Part shown: piece by piece, positions 17,896-26,707 of the stretch
How positions within the stretch are numbered: the stretch's first letter is position 1
Layout of the letters: the number at the start of each line of letters is the position of its first letter
Origin: Vacuolonema iberomarrocanum LEGE 07170
Lineage (GTDB): Bacteria; Cyanobacteriota; Cyanobacteriia; Elainellales; Elainellaceae
Direction of reading: 5' to 3'
Assembly: GCA_015207365.1 (NCBI GenBank)
Contig: JADEXA010000059.1
Location: 1-44,343 of the forward strand
DNA length: 44,343 bases
The notes under the pieces: model-generated
Databases searched by the model: none
Seen by the model: the letters and a program-made list of their open reading frames with translations, nothing else
What the model was told of the DNA's origin: nothing
Position numbers and translations under genes: made by a program

Positions 17896-19224
17896 CTAAA
17901 CCAGAGTTTGCTGCCAGTCGAGGCGCTCTAGGGTGCGTGCCCGATCCAATGCCCGCTCGAAGCTGTCGAGCTTGGGATCGATGGTAAGAGGTTCGCCAAT
18001 GACACCCTGCACAGCTTCCTGCGTCTTCAGGCCATTGCCAGTAATGTAGGCAACCGTGGTTTCATCTGGATCAATCTTGCCAGCTTCCACCAGTTTCTTC
18101 AGTACGGCGATCGTTGTACCACCAGCGGTTTCGGTAAAGATGCCCTCGGTTTCTGCCAACAACTTGATCCCTTCGACGATTTCTGTATCGTTGACCGCTT
18201 CGATGTTGCCGTTTGTCTTGCGAGCGATATCCAGGGCATACACCCCATCAGCCGGATTGCCGATGGCGATCGACTTGGCGATCGTGTTGGGCTTCACAGG
18301 CGTAACAAAATCTCGACCTTCCTCAAATGCCTGTGCGATGGGTGAGCAACCTTCGGCTTGAGCCCCGCTAAAGCGCACCGCTTTTTCTTCCACCAGACCC
18401 ACTTTGACAAACTCGTTGAAGCCTTTGTAGATCTTGCCGAACAGCGATCCTGATGCTAGCGGTGCAACGATGTGGTCGGGCAGTTGCCATCCCAATTGCT
18501 CCGCTACTTCAAACCCAAGGGTCTTGGAGCCTTCAGAGTAGTAAGGACGCAGGTTGATGTTGACGAATCCCCAACCGTGGGTGTTTGCGACCTCAGAGCA
18601 GAGGCGGTTGACCTGGTCGTAATTCCCTTGCACGGCCATGACCGTTGGCGAATAGATGAGCGTGCCCAGCACCTTACCAGCTTCCAAATCCGCCGGAATA
18701 AAGACGCAGCAGTCTAGACCCGCATGGGCGGCGATCGCCGCTGTCGAGTTTGCCAAATTTCCAGTGCTGGCACAGGAAACCGTCGTGAAGCCAAGCTCCT
18801 GGGCACGAGTCAGTGCGACCGATACGACCCGATCCTTAAAGCTCAGAGTCGGCATATTCACCGCATCATTTTTGATGTAGAGATTCTTGATCCCCAGCCG
18901 ACGTGCCAACCGATTGGCTTTGAGCAACGGTGTCATCCCTGTTCCCACATCAATGGGGGTGTCAGAGGTAACGGGGAGAAACGGGCGATAGCGCCAGATA
19001 GACTTTGGTCCGGCTTCAATGCGCTTGCGGGTCACGACCTGGCTGAGCGTGCTGTAGTCGTACATCACTTCCAACGGGCCAAAGCACAACTCGCACACAT
19101 GCAAGGCTTTGGCTTCATACTCGGCACCACATTCTTTACACCGCAGCCCTGTAAAGGTCGCAGCGGTTTCGGGAGTGCGGGTTTGGGTTTGAGGATGGGT
19201 GAGGGATTCGAGAGCCTGAGTCAT
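17896..19224 (-). CDS. thrC: Threonine synthase with N-terminal zinc-ribbon-like segment
   Basis: A PLP enzyme that converts O-phosphohomoserine to threonine. Residues 26-50 carry two Cys pairs (Cys29/Cys32 in LRCKECGAEY; Cys44/Cys47 in HVCELCFGP). The fold-type II PLP core follows: Lys130 in NMPTLSFKDRVVS, phosphate loop ASTGNLANSTAAIA, and GGTTIAVLKKLVE near the C-terminus. The 442-residue length is typical of cyanobacterial and actinobacterial enzymes. It is followed 91 bp downstream by the CysO-like carrier gene, suggesting cotranscription. The carbon skeleton it binds, O-phosphohomoserine, is also a possible sulfhydrylation substrate, but a second activity is speculation. Confidence 0.95.
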   Translation of the reverse strand: MTQALESLTHPQTQTRTPETAATFTGLRCKECGAEYEAKALHVCELCFGPLEVMYDYSTLSQVVTRKRIEAGPKSIWRYRPFLPVTSDTPIDVGTGMTPLLKANRLARRLGIKNLYIKNDAVNMPTLSFKDRVVSVALTRAQELGFTTVSCASTGNLANSTAAIAAHAGLDCCVFIPADLEAGKVLGTLIYSPTVMAVQGNYDQVNRLCSEVANTHGWGFVNINLRPYYSEGSKTLGFEVAEQLGWQLPDHIVAPLASGSLFGKIYKGFNEFVKVGLVEEKAVRFSGAQAEGCSPIAQAFEEGRDFVTPVKPNTIAKSIAIGNPADGVYALDIARKTNGNIEAVNDTEIVEGIKLLAETEGIFTETAGGTTIAVLKKLVEAGKIDPDETTVAYITGNGLKTQEAVQGVIGEPLTIDPKLDSFERALDRARTLERLDWQQTLV

Positions 19225-19766
19225 GGCAGAAGGGTTCCTGTAGCGGATTGAATAACAGCAAGTTTGGGGTGTTCAGTCAACCTCAGCGAGTTAACGGCGG
19301 CAGCGTAGCATTTGATGGCTTTTGCGATCGCCCAAAAGTACTTTACAGAGGGGAATTGAACGTATTTCTTTGCAAATTGTGAGCTGATACTAACATTGGG
19401 TCAGATCCACCGTCAAACATACCCGACCTTTTTAGTCTGGATTAATTTCTATGCTCTGAAACCACTGCTAGATAAGGGATATTGTTAATCGGCATGGCTA
19501 CGAGCGAGAAAATGGTTTCAAAAATGCCATGAATTTTTTTGAACAATCTCTAGCAGGTCTGGCTTCTTCGCATGATGGATCGGAGCGCAGCAGGGGATCA
19601 TTTGTATGCCCATAAAAAACGACCACATCCGCATGGACATGGACGTGTACTAATGATGTTTGGTAATCATTCAAGGTTTTTCAGGCGATCGCCCCACTCA
19701 ATCCTCTGAGCTGCTATCAATCCGCTAGGCTAAGAAGAAAGCCAACAGGGATCAGTCTCAAGAAGG
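19225..19766. other. Intergenic region upstream of thrC
   Basis: About 540 bp between the thrC start and the end of the DUF4278 gene. It should contain the thrC promoter, but no convincing hexamer pair, riboswitch or strong terminator was seen. Confidence 0.4.
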
Positions 19767-20138
19767 CTAAATTTCGTCTTTGAAGCAGGGCTTTACATAG
19801 TTCACGCCCCGATATGTCATTTTTACAACCGCATCCGGAACCCGCACAGAGTCTTCGGTTTCCGCTTGGGATGACTCCACATGAATTTCAACATCGGGAT
19901 CGCTCACCTGAAAGATTCCCTTTGGAGCAGAGTAGTGATTTCCTCGGTAGGACAGAGATGAAGGGGGTTGCATCTTGGGATCAGACGGCTCGGGATCACT
20001 AATCTGGTGAAGCATTGCGGTTAATTCAGCTTCGGTCATGCTGTTGCTGCGCAGCAAGAAGCTAATAAATGCACAGAAGCCGATAAAAGCACCTGCGGCG
20101 AGGGCCTCTACGAGGCCAACTTCAAGTAACGTTTCCAT
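19767..20138 (-). CDS. Membrane-anchored DUF4278 protein
   Basis: The 123-residue protein has one N-terminal membrane helix (about residues 6-28, VEALAAGAFIGFCAFISFLL), followed by a polar region with two copies of the short DUF4278 motif: LSYRGNHYSAP and MTYRGVNYVKP. DUF4278 is a small, mainly cyanobacterial domain of unknown function whose hallmark is YRGxxY. The gene lies 32 bp downstream of the VOC protein gene on the same strand, and both proteins carry an N-terminal anchor, so they may act at the same membrane. Confidence 0.7.
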   Translation of the reverse strand: METLLEVGLVEALAAGAFIGFCAFISFLLRSNSMTEAELTAMLHQISDPEPSDPKMQPPSSLSYRGNHYSAPKGIFQVSDPDVEIHVESSQAETEDSVRVPDAVVKMTYRGVNYVKPCFKDEI

Positions 20139-20170
20139 AGTTCACGCCTCAAACCGGATGGCAGCTCCGG

Positions 20171-20764
20171 TCAATTAGAAATTTCTGCCATTTCAAAGAC
20201 ACGACCTTGCCAGTCCTTCATCAGGAAATTAAGAGGCTTATCGCGCCGAATTTTATACTGAGCGCCCCGAATTTGCGCCCGTCGCAGAAGTAATTCCATG
20301 CAGTCATGATCGAAGCAAACATGACGTTGCCGATCCTTCTGCCCTAGGCTGGCTCCACCAATGACATGAAGCTGTGTATTTTTGCGAAGCTGATACCACA
20401 AGCCATCGGGGACACTGGCTGGCGATTGGCTGGATGCTCCATATCCAATCGTCGAAAAAGACATAGGGTCTACCGCTGCTGCACCAAGAGTTTGCTCGTA
20501 ATTGTAGTAATAGTGAAGCGGTACATCCGCTCCGGGCAACTCCAGGACTTCTTCATAAATCCGACGAGCTAAGTCTAGATCCGACACCATAACGGTATAG
20601 ACCTTCGGAGCGCTCGACAAAAACATCCACATCGCCCCAGCATAGGCCACCAGGAGCATGACCATGACACCCTGAGTGGAGAGCAAACCATCGATGAGAG
20701 GGAGTGCTAACAACTGAGAACTAAAAGTAGCTGTAAGTTCGTTGAGATGTATCAAATTAGCCAT
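20171..20764 (-). CDS. Membrane-anchored VOC (glyoxalase-like) family protein
   Basis: The 197-residue protein has an N-terminal hydrophobic helix (about 33-50, VMVMLLVAYAGAMWMFL), followed by a single vicinal-oxygen-chelate module: PKVYTVMVSDLDLARRIYEEV at its start, a His-containing HVIGGASLG strand, RRAQIRGAQYKIR, and FLMKDWQGRVFEMAE with the usual C-terminal metal-site Glu position. VOC proteins include glyoxalases, dioxygenases and drug-binding proteins; the substrate is not predictable. A membrane anchor on a VOC domain is uncommon. Probably an operon with the DUF4278 gene. Confidence 0.7.
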   Translation of the reverse strand: MANLIHLNELTATFSSQLLALPLIDGLLSTQGVMVMLLVAYAGAMWMFLSSAPKVYTVMVSDLDLARRIYEEVLELPGADVPLHYYYNYEQTLGAAAVDPMSFSTIGYGASSQSPASVPDGLWYQLRKNTQLHVIGGASLGQKDRQRHVCFDHDCMELLLRRAQIRGAQYKIRRDKPLNFLMKDWQGRVFEMAEISN

Positions 20765-21228
20765 CGAAGCAATGCAAAGAAGTGTGCGCCTAACACAGCG
20801 ACAGTACTTATCTCTCTATATCTTCCCCCCAGTCTATCAGTATCCTCAGAGGTTGGCCAAACCCAATCAGGCTAGCCTATGGAGGGCAAATCTATGCACC
20901 ATATGGACAGCAGTCGAAGAACCTCAAGTGTTTTGGAAACAAAAGCAAGGCGTGCGCGGGAACCTGCCCTGCCCTGTCCGTCGATTTAATGCTCTCTGGG
21001 CAATGCCTATCCCACAGGTGCATTCAGATTAATTTGATGGGGAGAGCAATCGCTGAAAGCCAAATTATGCCAACTATAAGGTTTGGAACCCCTCACCCTA
21101 CCCACCTTTTTAATGCATAACGACTGATGATTGTTCTGCGTAAGCCTTGTAAGAGCTACCACTTAATGGGTCAGTGAAGTCAAACACCCCAAAATGCGCA
21201 CCTGTTTTCTTTCAGTAGATCTTAGTCT
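20765..21228. other. Intergenic region
   Basis: About 460 bp upstream of the VOC gene and downstream of the gene at 21229. Frames here have no start signals or family resemblance. No hairpin element was recognised. Confidence 0.4.
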
Positions 21229-21663
21229 CTAGGCGACCGATGGAACTGACCAAGAGCGCATCAGCAGACGACGCCCCAACTCCACATCCTTCGGTGCACA
21301 TTGCCAATCAGGATGGCTCGTCATCAGCAAGCTATCTAGAGTTTCCTGATCAAACAAATGCCATACTGGCGCGCCGTTTTCTGCGACTTCAATGGCGTAG
21401 CAATTCTGGCTGACGCAATGAATTTGGCATGCGCTTGCCGTTCGCTGAATGGACATCCGATCGCCTGGTTCAAGCGCTCGAAACTGGCGCATCACTGCTT
21501 TGAATGTATCGATAGAGGTAGCAGCTAGTCCGGGTACAACGGCGATCGCGTCTGAACTTCCATTCACTCGAATCCAGTAATTCCGGCTGGGATCAATACC
21601 CTCTAGCCAGACCGAATCGTCATCGAGGCGATAGCGAGGAGCAAGGGGAAATAGCGATTGCAT
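21229..21663 (-). CDS. Hypothetical protein
   Basis: A 144-residue soluble protein with no membrane span and no domain I recognise. It starts MQSLFPLAPRYRLDDDS, continues YWIRVNGSSDAIAVVPGLAA, and has a compact C-terminal half with CQIHCVSQNCYAIEV and HLFDQETLDSLLM. ATG 21663 has AGAGG 7 nt upstream; an in-frame ATG at 21699 has no such site. The three closely spaced Cys residues (positions about 80-88) could bind a metal or form disulfides. It is monocistronic as far as visible. Confidence 0.6.
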   Translation of the reverse strand: MQSLFPLAPRYRLDDDSVWLEGIDPSRNYWIRVNGSSDAIAVVPGLAATSIDTFKAVMRQFRALEPGDRMSIQRTASACQIHCVSQNCYAIEVAENGAPVWHLFDQETLDSLLMTSHPDWQCAPKDVELGRRLLMRSWSVPSVA

Positions 21664-22158
21664 AGAAAAACCTCTAGCTCTACTGATACACAACAACACT
21701 AAGGAAAGTTAAGGAATATCCGAGCGATTGCTCCGTTGGCATATCGATGACGAATATTGACCATAGCCCTCGCTTATAAGGTCAGAGATCATCTTCTGAA
21801 GATCAATGAAACGTTACAAGACTTTATGACTGGCTTCAGAAAAGTTTATGGTTCTCTTGCTTAATGCTTCTGGTTCGGCTGAGGGCTAGAGGGGCGATCG
21901 CCCCCTTCTTCTGAGCTGTATCATTTTCCTGGTGTCTCAGAATTGCCAGCGGTTTACCCCGTAGATGAGAAAACCTCTCTCGTCTTGGCCAAGCACCTTA
22001 GAAAACTTGCTCAGCCCGAGCGGTCATGATTCGTAACCATCTACACGCTTTATTTGCGATCCACCTCAACAAAATCTTCATTCCTTTCCTGTTGTCTCGT
22101 TGCCACGATGCTTAGCCCAAGCGGGTAAAGTAGATAAGGGGATATTTCTAGGACATCC
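21664..22158. other. Divergent intergenic region upstream of map
   Basis: About 495 bp between divergent genes, expected to hold both promoters. A small palindrome ATCTTC-T-GAAGAT lies near 21793. Nothing else is supportable. Confidence 0.4.
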
Positions 22159-22953
22159 ATGGATAACGAAACAATCGTATTGCTCTCCAAACGAGAAATC
22201 ACCAAAATGCGCGAAGCTGGCAAACTAGCCGCGCAGCTCCTGAAGTACTTGGAACTGATGGTTCAACCAGGAGTTACAACCCTTGAATTGAACGATGCGG
22301 CTGAAGAGTGGACGCGGGCGCACGGAGCAACCAGCGCACCTCTGGGCTATATGGGGTTTCCTAAATCCATTTGCACCAGCGTCAATGAGGTTATTTGTCA
22401 CGGTATCCCCAATGCCAAGCAAGTCTTGCAAGATGGCGACATTATTAATATTGATGTGACACCGATTCTGGATGGCTACCACGGTGATACATCCAAAACA
22501 TTCTTCGTGGGTGAACCATCGCCCCTGGCTCGGCGGTTGGTCGAGGTGACTGAAGAATGTATGATGCGTGGAATTGCAGCGGTTAAGCCGGGTGCTCGTA
22601 TTGGCGATATTGGCGCGGCCATTCAAGCCTATGCCGAACCCCAAGGGTTTTCTGTGGTGCGCGACTTTGTTGGACATGGAATCAGCCGTATCTTCCATAC
22701 AGCGCCGCAAATTCCTCACTATGGGACGGCTGGAAAAGGACGCAAACTCCGTCCTGGCATGGTCTTCACGATCGAACCAATGATCAACGAAGGCACCTGG
22801 GAAGGGGAGGTCATGGATGATAAGTGGACGGCTTTAACGAAGGATCGCAAGCTATCTGCTCAGTTTGAGCACACAGTTGCTGTGACCCAGGATGGGGTCG
22901 AAATTCTCACGCTGCTTCCAGATGCCGTTCCTGCTGTTGCAGCATCCCGCTAG
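22159..22953 (+). CDS. map: Methionine aminopeptidase, type I
   Basis: Removes the initiator methionine from nascent proteins. The metal ligands of the pita-bread fold are present: Asp99 (INIDVTPI), Asp110 (HGDTSKTF), His173 (VGHGISRIFH), Glu206 (FTIEPMI) and Glu237 (AQFEHTVAV), plus substrate His81 (VICHGIPN). Length 264 is normal for the type Ia enzyme without a zinc-finger extension. AGGA (22150-22153) is 5 nt before ATG. It converges on phoU, with a long palindrome between them at 23207. Confidence 0.96.
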   Translation: MDNETIVLLSKREITKMREAGKLAAQLLKYLELMVQPGVTTLELNDAAEEWTRAHGATSAPLGYMGFPKSICTSVNEVICHGIPNAKQVLQDGDIINIDVTPILDGYHGDTSKTFFVGEPSPLARRLVEVTEECMMRGIAAVKPGARIGDIGAAIQAYAEPQGFSVVRDFVGHGISRIFHTAPQIPHYGTAGKGRKLRPGMVFTIEPMINEGTWEGEVMDDKWTALTKDRKLSAQFEHTVAVTQDGVEILTLLPDAVPAVAASR

Positions 22954-23206
22954 AGCTTTGGCTGAGGCGTGCCAGAACCTTGGTTTCTCTCGTATTGATT
23001 GAATATTGATCGATGATGTAACAGGTATGCCCGGTTTTGGACAGTGGGATGCTGTGGTTTTGACTGGATTTTGACTGGATTATCGATGTAGGTTTTCGGG
23101 CGATCGCTGGCAATCCAAATAATGCTCAACGGTGCGTTAAGCATTACTCACGGCACCCTACATCAGGGTGGATTCTTTGCCATACTGAATCCGAATCGTA
23201 AACCTC

Positions 23207-23259
23207 GATATGTTTTTTGTGAAATGCTGGCTGAGCCAGCATTTCACAAAAAACATATC
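23207..23259. repeat. Perfect 53-bp palindrome between map and phoU
   Basis: Two 26-bp arms (GATATG...CTGGCT and its complement) flank a single G at 23233, with no mismatch. The palindrome ends 11 bp from the phoU stop codon, between convergent genes, so it may terminate transcription from both sides. Cytosine-poor arms with T6/A6 runs would give a U-rich tail on either strand. Confidence 0.9.
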
Positions 23260-23270
23260 ATCAGATAGTT

Positions 23271-23948
23271 CTAACGCTGTCCTGTGACGACATAGGCAAC
23301 CCGTTTGCCGATGTTGGTGGCATGGTCGGCCATGCGTTCTAGATATCGAATGGCAAGCACCATCAGCACAATTTGCTCGATTGCCCCCTGGACATTAGAC
23401 TGTCGCGTAAGCAGGGTGTAGACCTCTTCGTAGTCTGTGTCTACATCGTCATCGCGAACTTTCACATCCAGCCCCGATTCGGCATCCAAATCCGAGAGCG
23501 CAGCAAGGCTCATGGCCAGCATGGCACGGCAGCGATCGGACATGACACGAATGCGCCCCATGCAAGGATGGACAGGATAGGGAAACAGCTTAACGGCAAC
23601 CTCCCCTAAGTCTTTGGCATAGTCTCCAATGCGTTCAAGATCGCGCACGAGCTGCATGATCGCGCTGAGCAACCGCAGGTTGTGGGCAACGGAGGACTGC
23701 ATTGCGATCAGATTCACACAATCTACTTCGATTTGGCGATAGAACTGATCGATCTGTTTATCCTGGACAGCAATTTGCTTTGCTGCATCTAGATCACGAT
23801 CGAACAGAGCGCGTCGTGCCAGCAAAAACGAATGCTCGACTAGAGCACCCATTCTCAATACATCGCGCTGAACACGGCGAACCTGGCGATCGAGGTTGAC
23901 TGCTGAATTCTCAAGTTTTGGTTCTTCGTAAGCGTCCAAGAACTTCAC
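23271..23948 (-). CDS. phoU: PhoU-type phosphate signalling regulator
   Basis: An all-helical protein with two PhoU repeats. The first contains LDRQVRRVQRDVLRMGALVE and ending RDLERIGDYAKDL; the second contains MLAMSLAALSDLD and ending IRYLERMADHATNIGKRV. The E/DxxxD metal-binding signatures ERIGDYA and ERMADHA are both intact. PhoU restrains phosphate uptake by acting between the Pst transporter and the PhoR-type kinase. No pst, phoB or phoR gene lies nearby and no Pho box was seen upstream. The start is uncertain: GTG 23948 (VKFLDAYEEP) has AGGAAG just upstream, while the frame extends back to 24059 with non-family residues. Confidence 0.92.
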   Translation of the reverse strand: MKFLDAYEEPKLENSAVNLDRQVRRVQRDVLRMGALVEHSFLLARRALFDRDLDAAKQIAVQDKQIDQFYRQIEVDCVNLIAMQSSVAHNLRLLSAIMQLVRDLERIGDYAKDLGEVAVKLFPYPVHPCMGRIRVMSDRCRAMLAMSLAALSDLDAESGLDVKVRDDDVDTDYEEVYTLLTRQSNVQGAIEQIVLMVLAIRYLERMADHATNIGKRVAYVVTGQR

Positions 23949-24297
23949 TCTTCCTACTGCGTGGGTAATTTGCGATCGCCATTGAGCCTCATCTGTCCAA
24001 ACAGGCCAGCAATGCTCAATCAGTATAACGACCATTCCTTTAAGCCAAGGACAGGACAATTGCCGATAGGTGGGGCGGTCAAATCGGGCTTGGCCCAGGC
24101 GAACTCTAACATCAAGACGTTCCGAAGGGAATCAACACTGACAGATCCAGGGATTTTGCAATCAACCAAGCGTGATCCTACATCGTCTCCGAAGCGATCC
24201 TTCCTTTGTTATAAACGGTTGATTCTCAAAGCTCACGTTTGGTGATATACACAGTTCAGTTATACATTCCACTTTTGTGACTTCTATCCCTATTGCC
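23949..24297. other. Divergent region between phoU and trpD
   Basis: About 350 bp expected to hold both promoters. No operator-like repeat, Pho box or trp attenuator (Trp-rich leader peptide with terminator) is visible. Confidence 0.4.
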
Positions 24298-25389
24298 ATG
24301 AGTGCTTCTTCTGCTTCATCTCCAGCCAAAACCCTTCCGGAAAACGATTGGTCAGGCTTGCTCCAGCAACTGTTGGATGGGCGATCGCTCGATGCTCAAC
24401 AATCCTCGGAATTGATGACGGGCTGGCTAGCAGAAGAAATTCCCCTTGTGCTTTCGGGAGCTATTCTGGCAGCAGTTCAGGCCAAAGGTGTGTCGGCCAG
24501 CGAACTGACGGGGATGGCGCGGGTGTTGCAAGCCCAGTCGATGGGGAGTGCTCTTGACCTAGATTCCTTACCTTCCCCTCGGATTGATACCTGTGGTACG
24601 GGTGGCGATGGCGCTTCAACCTTCAACATTTCTACCTGTGTGGCCTTTGTGGCCGCTGCAGCAGGTATCCCCGTCGCCAAGCATGGGAACCGTGCCGCAT
24701 CAAGTCGAGTTGGATCCGCCGATGTCCTGGAAGGGTTGGGCATTGGGCTATCGGCTCCGCTAGAACAAGTTCAGGCCGCCCTGCGCGAGGTCGGGATTAC
24801 CTTTCTGTTTGCCCCTGGCTGGCACCCCGCGATGAAAGCAGTTGTGCCCCTACGAAAAACACTGAAAGTACGGACGGTGTTCAATCTGATTGGGCCGTTG
24901 GTCAACCCACTACGCCCGACTGGGCAAGTGATTGGAGTGTTTCGTCCGGATGTTGTGGAGGTGATGGCAGAGGCGCTACGGCAGTTGGGAGTGCCAGAGG
25001 CGATCGTGTTGCATGGCATGGAAACGCTGGATGAAGCAGGATTAGCGGCTCCAACGCAGTTGGCAATCGTATCCCAAGGCAACCTGACAACAACTCAAAT
25101 TCGCCCGGAAGACTTTGGGCTGACCCCTGCCCCCACGGTGGCGCTGAAAGGGGGAGAATTAGCCGACAACGTAAATATCTTGCGTCAAGTGCTGCAAGGC
25201 GGCGGCACCGCCGCCCAACGGGATGCCGTGATATTGAATGCAGCCCTGGCGATGAAAGTTGGGGGAGCCTCGCCAGAAGCCGCGCTGTCAGATGCGATCG
25301 CCCAGGGCATTCAAACCGCGCGCGATATCCTCAGTAGCGGCGCGGCTTGGGACAAGGTAGAAGCCTTGGCTAAATTCCTGCGATCTTGA
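24298..25389 (+). CDS. trpD: Anthranilate phosphoribosyltransferase
   Basis: Second step of tryptophan synthesis: transfers phosphoribose from PRPP to anthranilate. The PRPP loop CGTGGDGASTFNIST, KHGNRAASSRVGSADVLE and the FLFAPGWHPAMKAV segment are diagnostic. The length of about 363 residues is usual, with a short Ser/Ala-rich N-terminus. ATG 24298 is preferred; GTG 24277 is in frame upstream, and neither has a clear Shine-Dalgarno site. No other trp genes are adjacent, as is normal in cyanobacteria where trp genes are dispersed. Confidence 0.96.
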   Translation: MSASSASSPAKTLPENDWSGLLQQLLDGRSLDAQQSSELMTGWLAEEIPLVLSGAILAAVQAKGVSASELTGMARVLQAQSMGSALDLDSLPSPRIDTCGTGGDGASTFNISTCVAFVAAAAGIPVAKHGNRAASSRVGSADVLEGLGIGLSAPLEQVQAALREVGITFLFAPGWHPAMKAVVPLRKTLKVRTVFNLIGPLVNPLRPTGQVIGVFRPDVVEVMAEALRQLGVPEAIVLHGMETLDEAGLAAPTQLAIVSQGNLTTTQIRPEDFGLTPAPTVALKGGELADNVNILRQVLQGGGTAAQRDAVILNAALAMKVGGASPEAALSDAIAQGIQTARDILSSGAAWDKVEALAKFLRS

Positions 25390-25429
25390 TCCTGACGTGA
25401 TTCAACGCTAAGGAAGGCGTGTGCTTCAT

Positions 25430-26368
25430 CTAGCGAGGGCGGAACTCAACTTCTTGCTCCCGAATGGTCACATCAAAATTCTGGAAAAAATCTTGCCCCA
25501 ACAATCCCACCGACAACTCAGGGCCTGCGACGGCTACCAAGACGTTATCGATGGTTGTTCCAGCCACCTCGATTGAGTTCACATAGCCCAGCGGAAAGAT
25601 GACATTTGTTGCACTGGCTGTGTTGACTCGGGCTTGTCCCACCGGAACCACACCTAAGACCGCGGCCATCTGTCGGGTGATGACGGTGCCGCTTGCTCCC
25701 GTGTCCACAATCATGGGAAAGGGACTGTTGCCATTGAAGCGGACATTGACCACGGGCGTTCCGCCCATACGCCTAATGATAGGTGCGCGAAAGACTTGGG
25801 GTTCAGCGGAGGTGGGGGGTGGGGCTTGTTGTTGAGGCGTTTGGACAACCGGAGCAGCGGCGACGGTTGTGGGGGCAGGTGTACGAGGTGCAGGACGAGA
25901 AGCGGTTGCAACTGGCGACGGTGAAGGATTTACTGCCGGACGGTTTGCCTGCTGTTGGGCAACCGCTAGATTCCGTTGATATTCCGCAATCTTTGTCTGA
26001 GCCGTGGCATAGTTCGTACTGCCGCTGGGCACCGTTTGCATGAGTTCAATTGCGCGCTGCCACTGAGCCGCTGCTAATCGCCAATCATCCCGCGATTGGG
26101 CAACCTGCCCTAGGTTGGCTGCTTGCGTTGCCTGCTCCAATCCACGTTGGTAGTTAGCTTCCGAGGCATCTGGACTCGGCGCTGCAGCTGGTGATGCAGG
26201 CGCAGGTGTAGCAGCGTCTGGCGCGGGAGTAGAGTCGGGGGCAGGGGCGATCGCTTCTACGACCTCCGCCTCTCCCTCTGATTCTGATACGGTTCCCAAA
26301 CCACAGCCACTCCCTAAGCTCAGAAGCAGCCCAACTGCGACGAGCGAAGCGGTTTTTGCATTGATCAT
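25430..26368 (-). CDS. Lipoprotein with retropepsin-like aspartic protease domain
   Basis: A 312-residue protein. The N-terminus is a lipoprotein signal with lipobox LGSGC (Cys22), so it should be membrane-anchored on the periplasmic side. Residues 30-70 are a Pro/Ala-rich spacer, 72-140 a helical TPR-like segment (YQRGLEQATQAANLG, AAQWQRAIELM), 145-190 a second Pro-rich linker. The C-terminal 115 residues form a single retropepsin-like domain with Asp222 in VDTGASGTVITR and LLGQDFFQNFDV, so the active enzyme would be a homodimer. GGGAG precedes ATG 26368 at normal spacing. It converges with trpD. The protease class is confident; the substrate is unknown. Confidence 0.85.
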   Translation of the reverse strand: MINAKTASLVAVGLLLSLGSGCGLGTVSESEGEAEVVEAIAPAPDSTPAPDAATPAPASPAAAPSPDASEANYQRGLEQATQAANLGQVAQSRDDWRLAAAQWQRAIELMQTVPSGSTNYATAQTKIAEYQRNLAVAQQQANRPAVNPSPSPVATASRPAPRTPAPTTVAAAPVVQTPQQQAPPPTSAEPQVFRAPIIRRMGGTPVVNVRFNGNSPFPMIVDTGASGTVITRQMAAVLGVVPVGQARVNTASATNVIFPLGYVNSIEVAGTTIDNVLVAVAGPELSVGLLGQDFFQNFDVTIREQEVEFRPR

Positions 26369-26516
26369 GCCAAGTTCTCCCAATCTGCCCTCTATCCCTC
26401 ACCATACCCGAACCAACCGGGTTTCCTTAACCGTGATCCAACCGCATTATCAAAGGGTTGTCTTATCACAATTCATCCATACATTGAACCCACTCAGCTT
26501 CAGGAGCAATACGGAT

Positions 26517-26603
26517 AGGACTGACGCATTTTGTTAATTTTGTGGCCGCGGCTACAAAATTAACGAATTCTCTCAGGCTTACGCAAGTTTTGCGTCAATC
26601 CTG
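26517..26603 (+). repeat. Family A element, copy 4
   Basis: The ends AGGACTGACGCA and TGCGTCAATCCT both carry the T-to-G/A-to-C change relative to the other copies, a paired change at the outer repeat. The inner stem reads TTTGTTAATTTTGTGGC and returns as GCTACAAAATTAACGAA: GAT/ATC has become AAT/ATT on both arms. The loop is shortened to CGCG. It lies in the divergent region upstream of carA, ending about 105 bp before its start. Confidence 0.85.
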
Positions 26604-26707
26604 ACGGATAGCTTTCGCGTTAGGTTGTGCTCGCTGGTTGAAGTGACTGGAATTTCCTGGCTCATTGCGATACTATCTCTTGGCTAGACAGAAAAGTGGA
26701 TGCATTC

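Noticed and set aside
23207..23259. Replication origin or attachment site
   Set aside because: A simple palindrome without DnaA boxes, integrase or direct repeats nearby.
24060..24276. trp attenuator or Pho box between phoU and trpD
   Set aside because: No Trp-rich leader, no alternative hairpins with T-run, and no tandem PhoB-type octamers found.
8644..26603. CRISPR-like repeat array
   Set aside because: The repeats are widely scattered and palindromic, with no regular spacers or cas genes.
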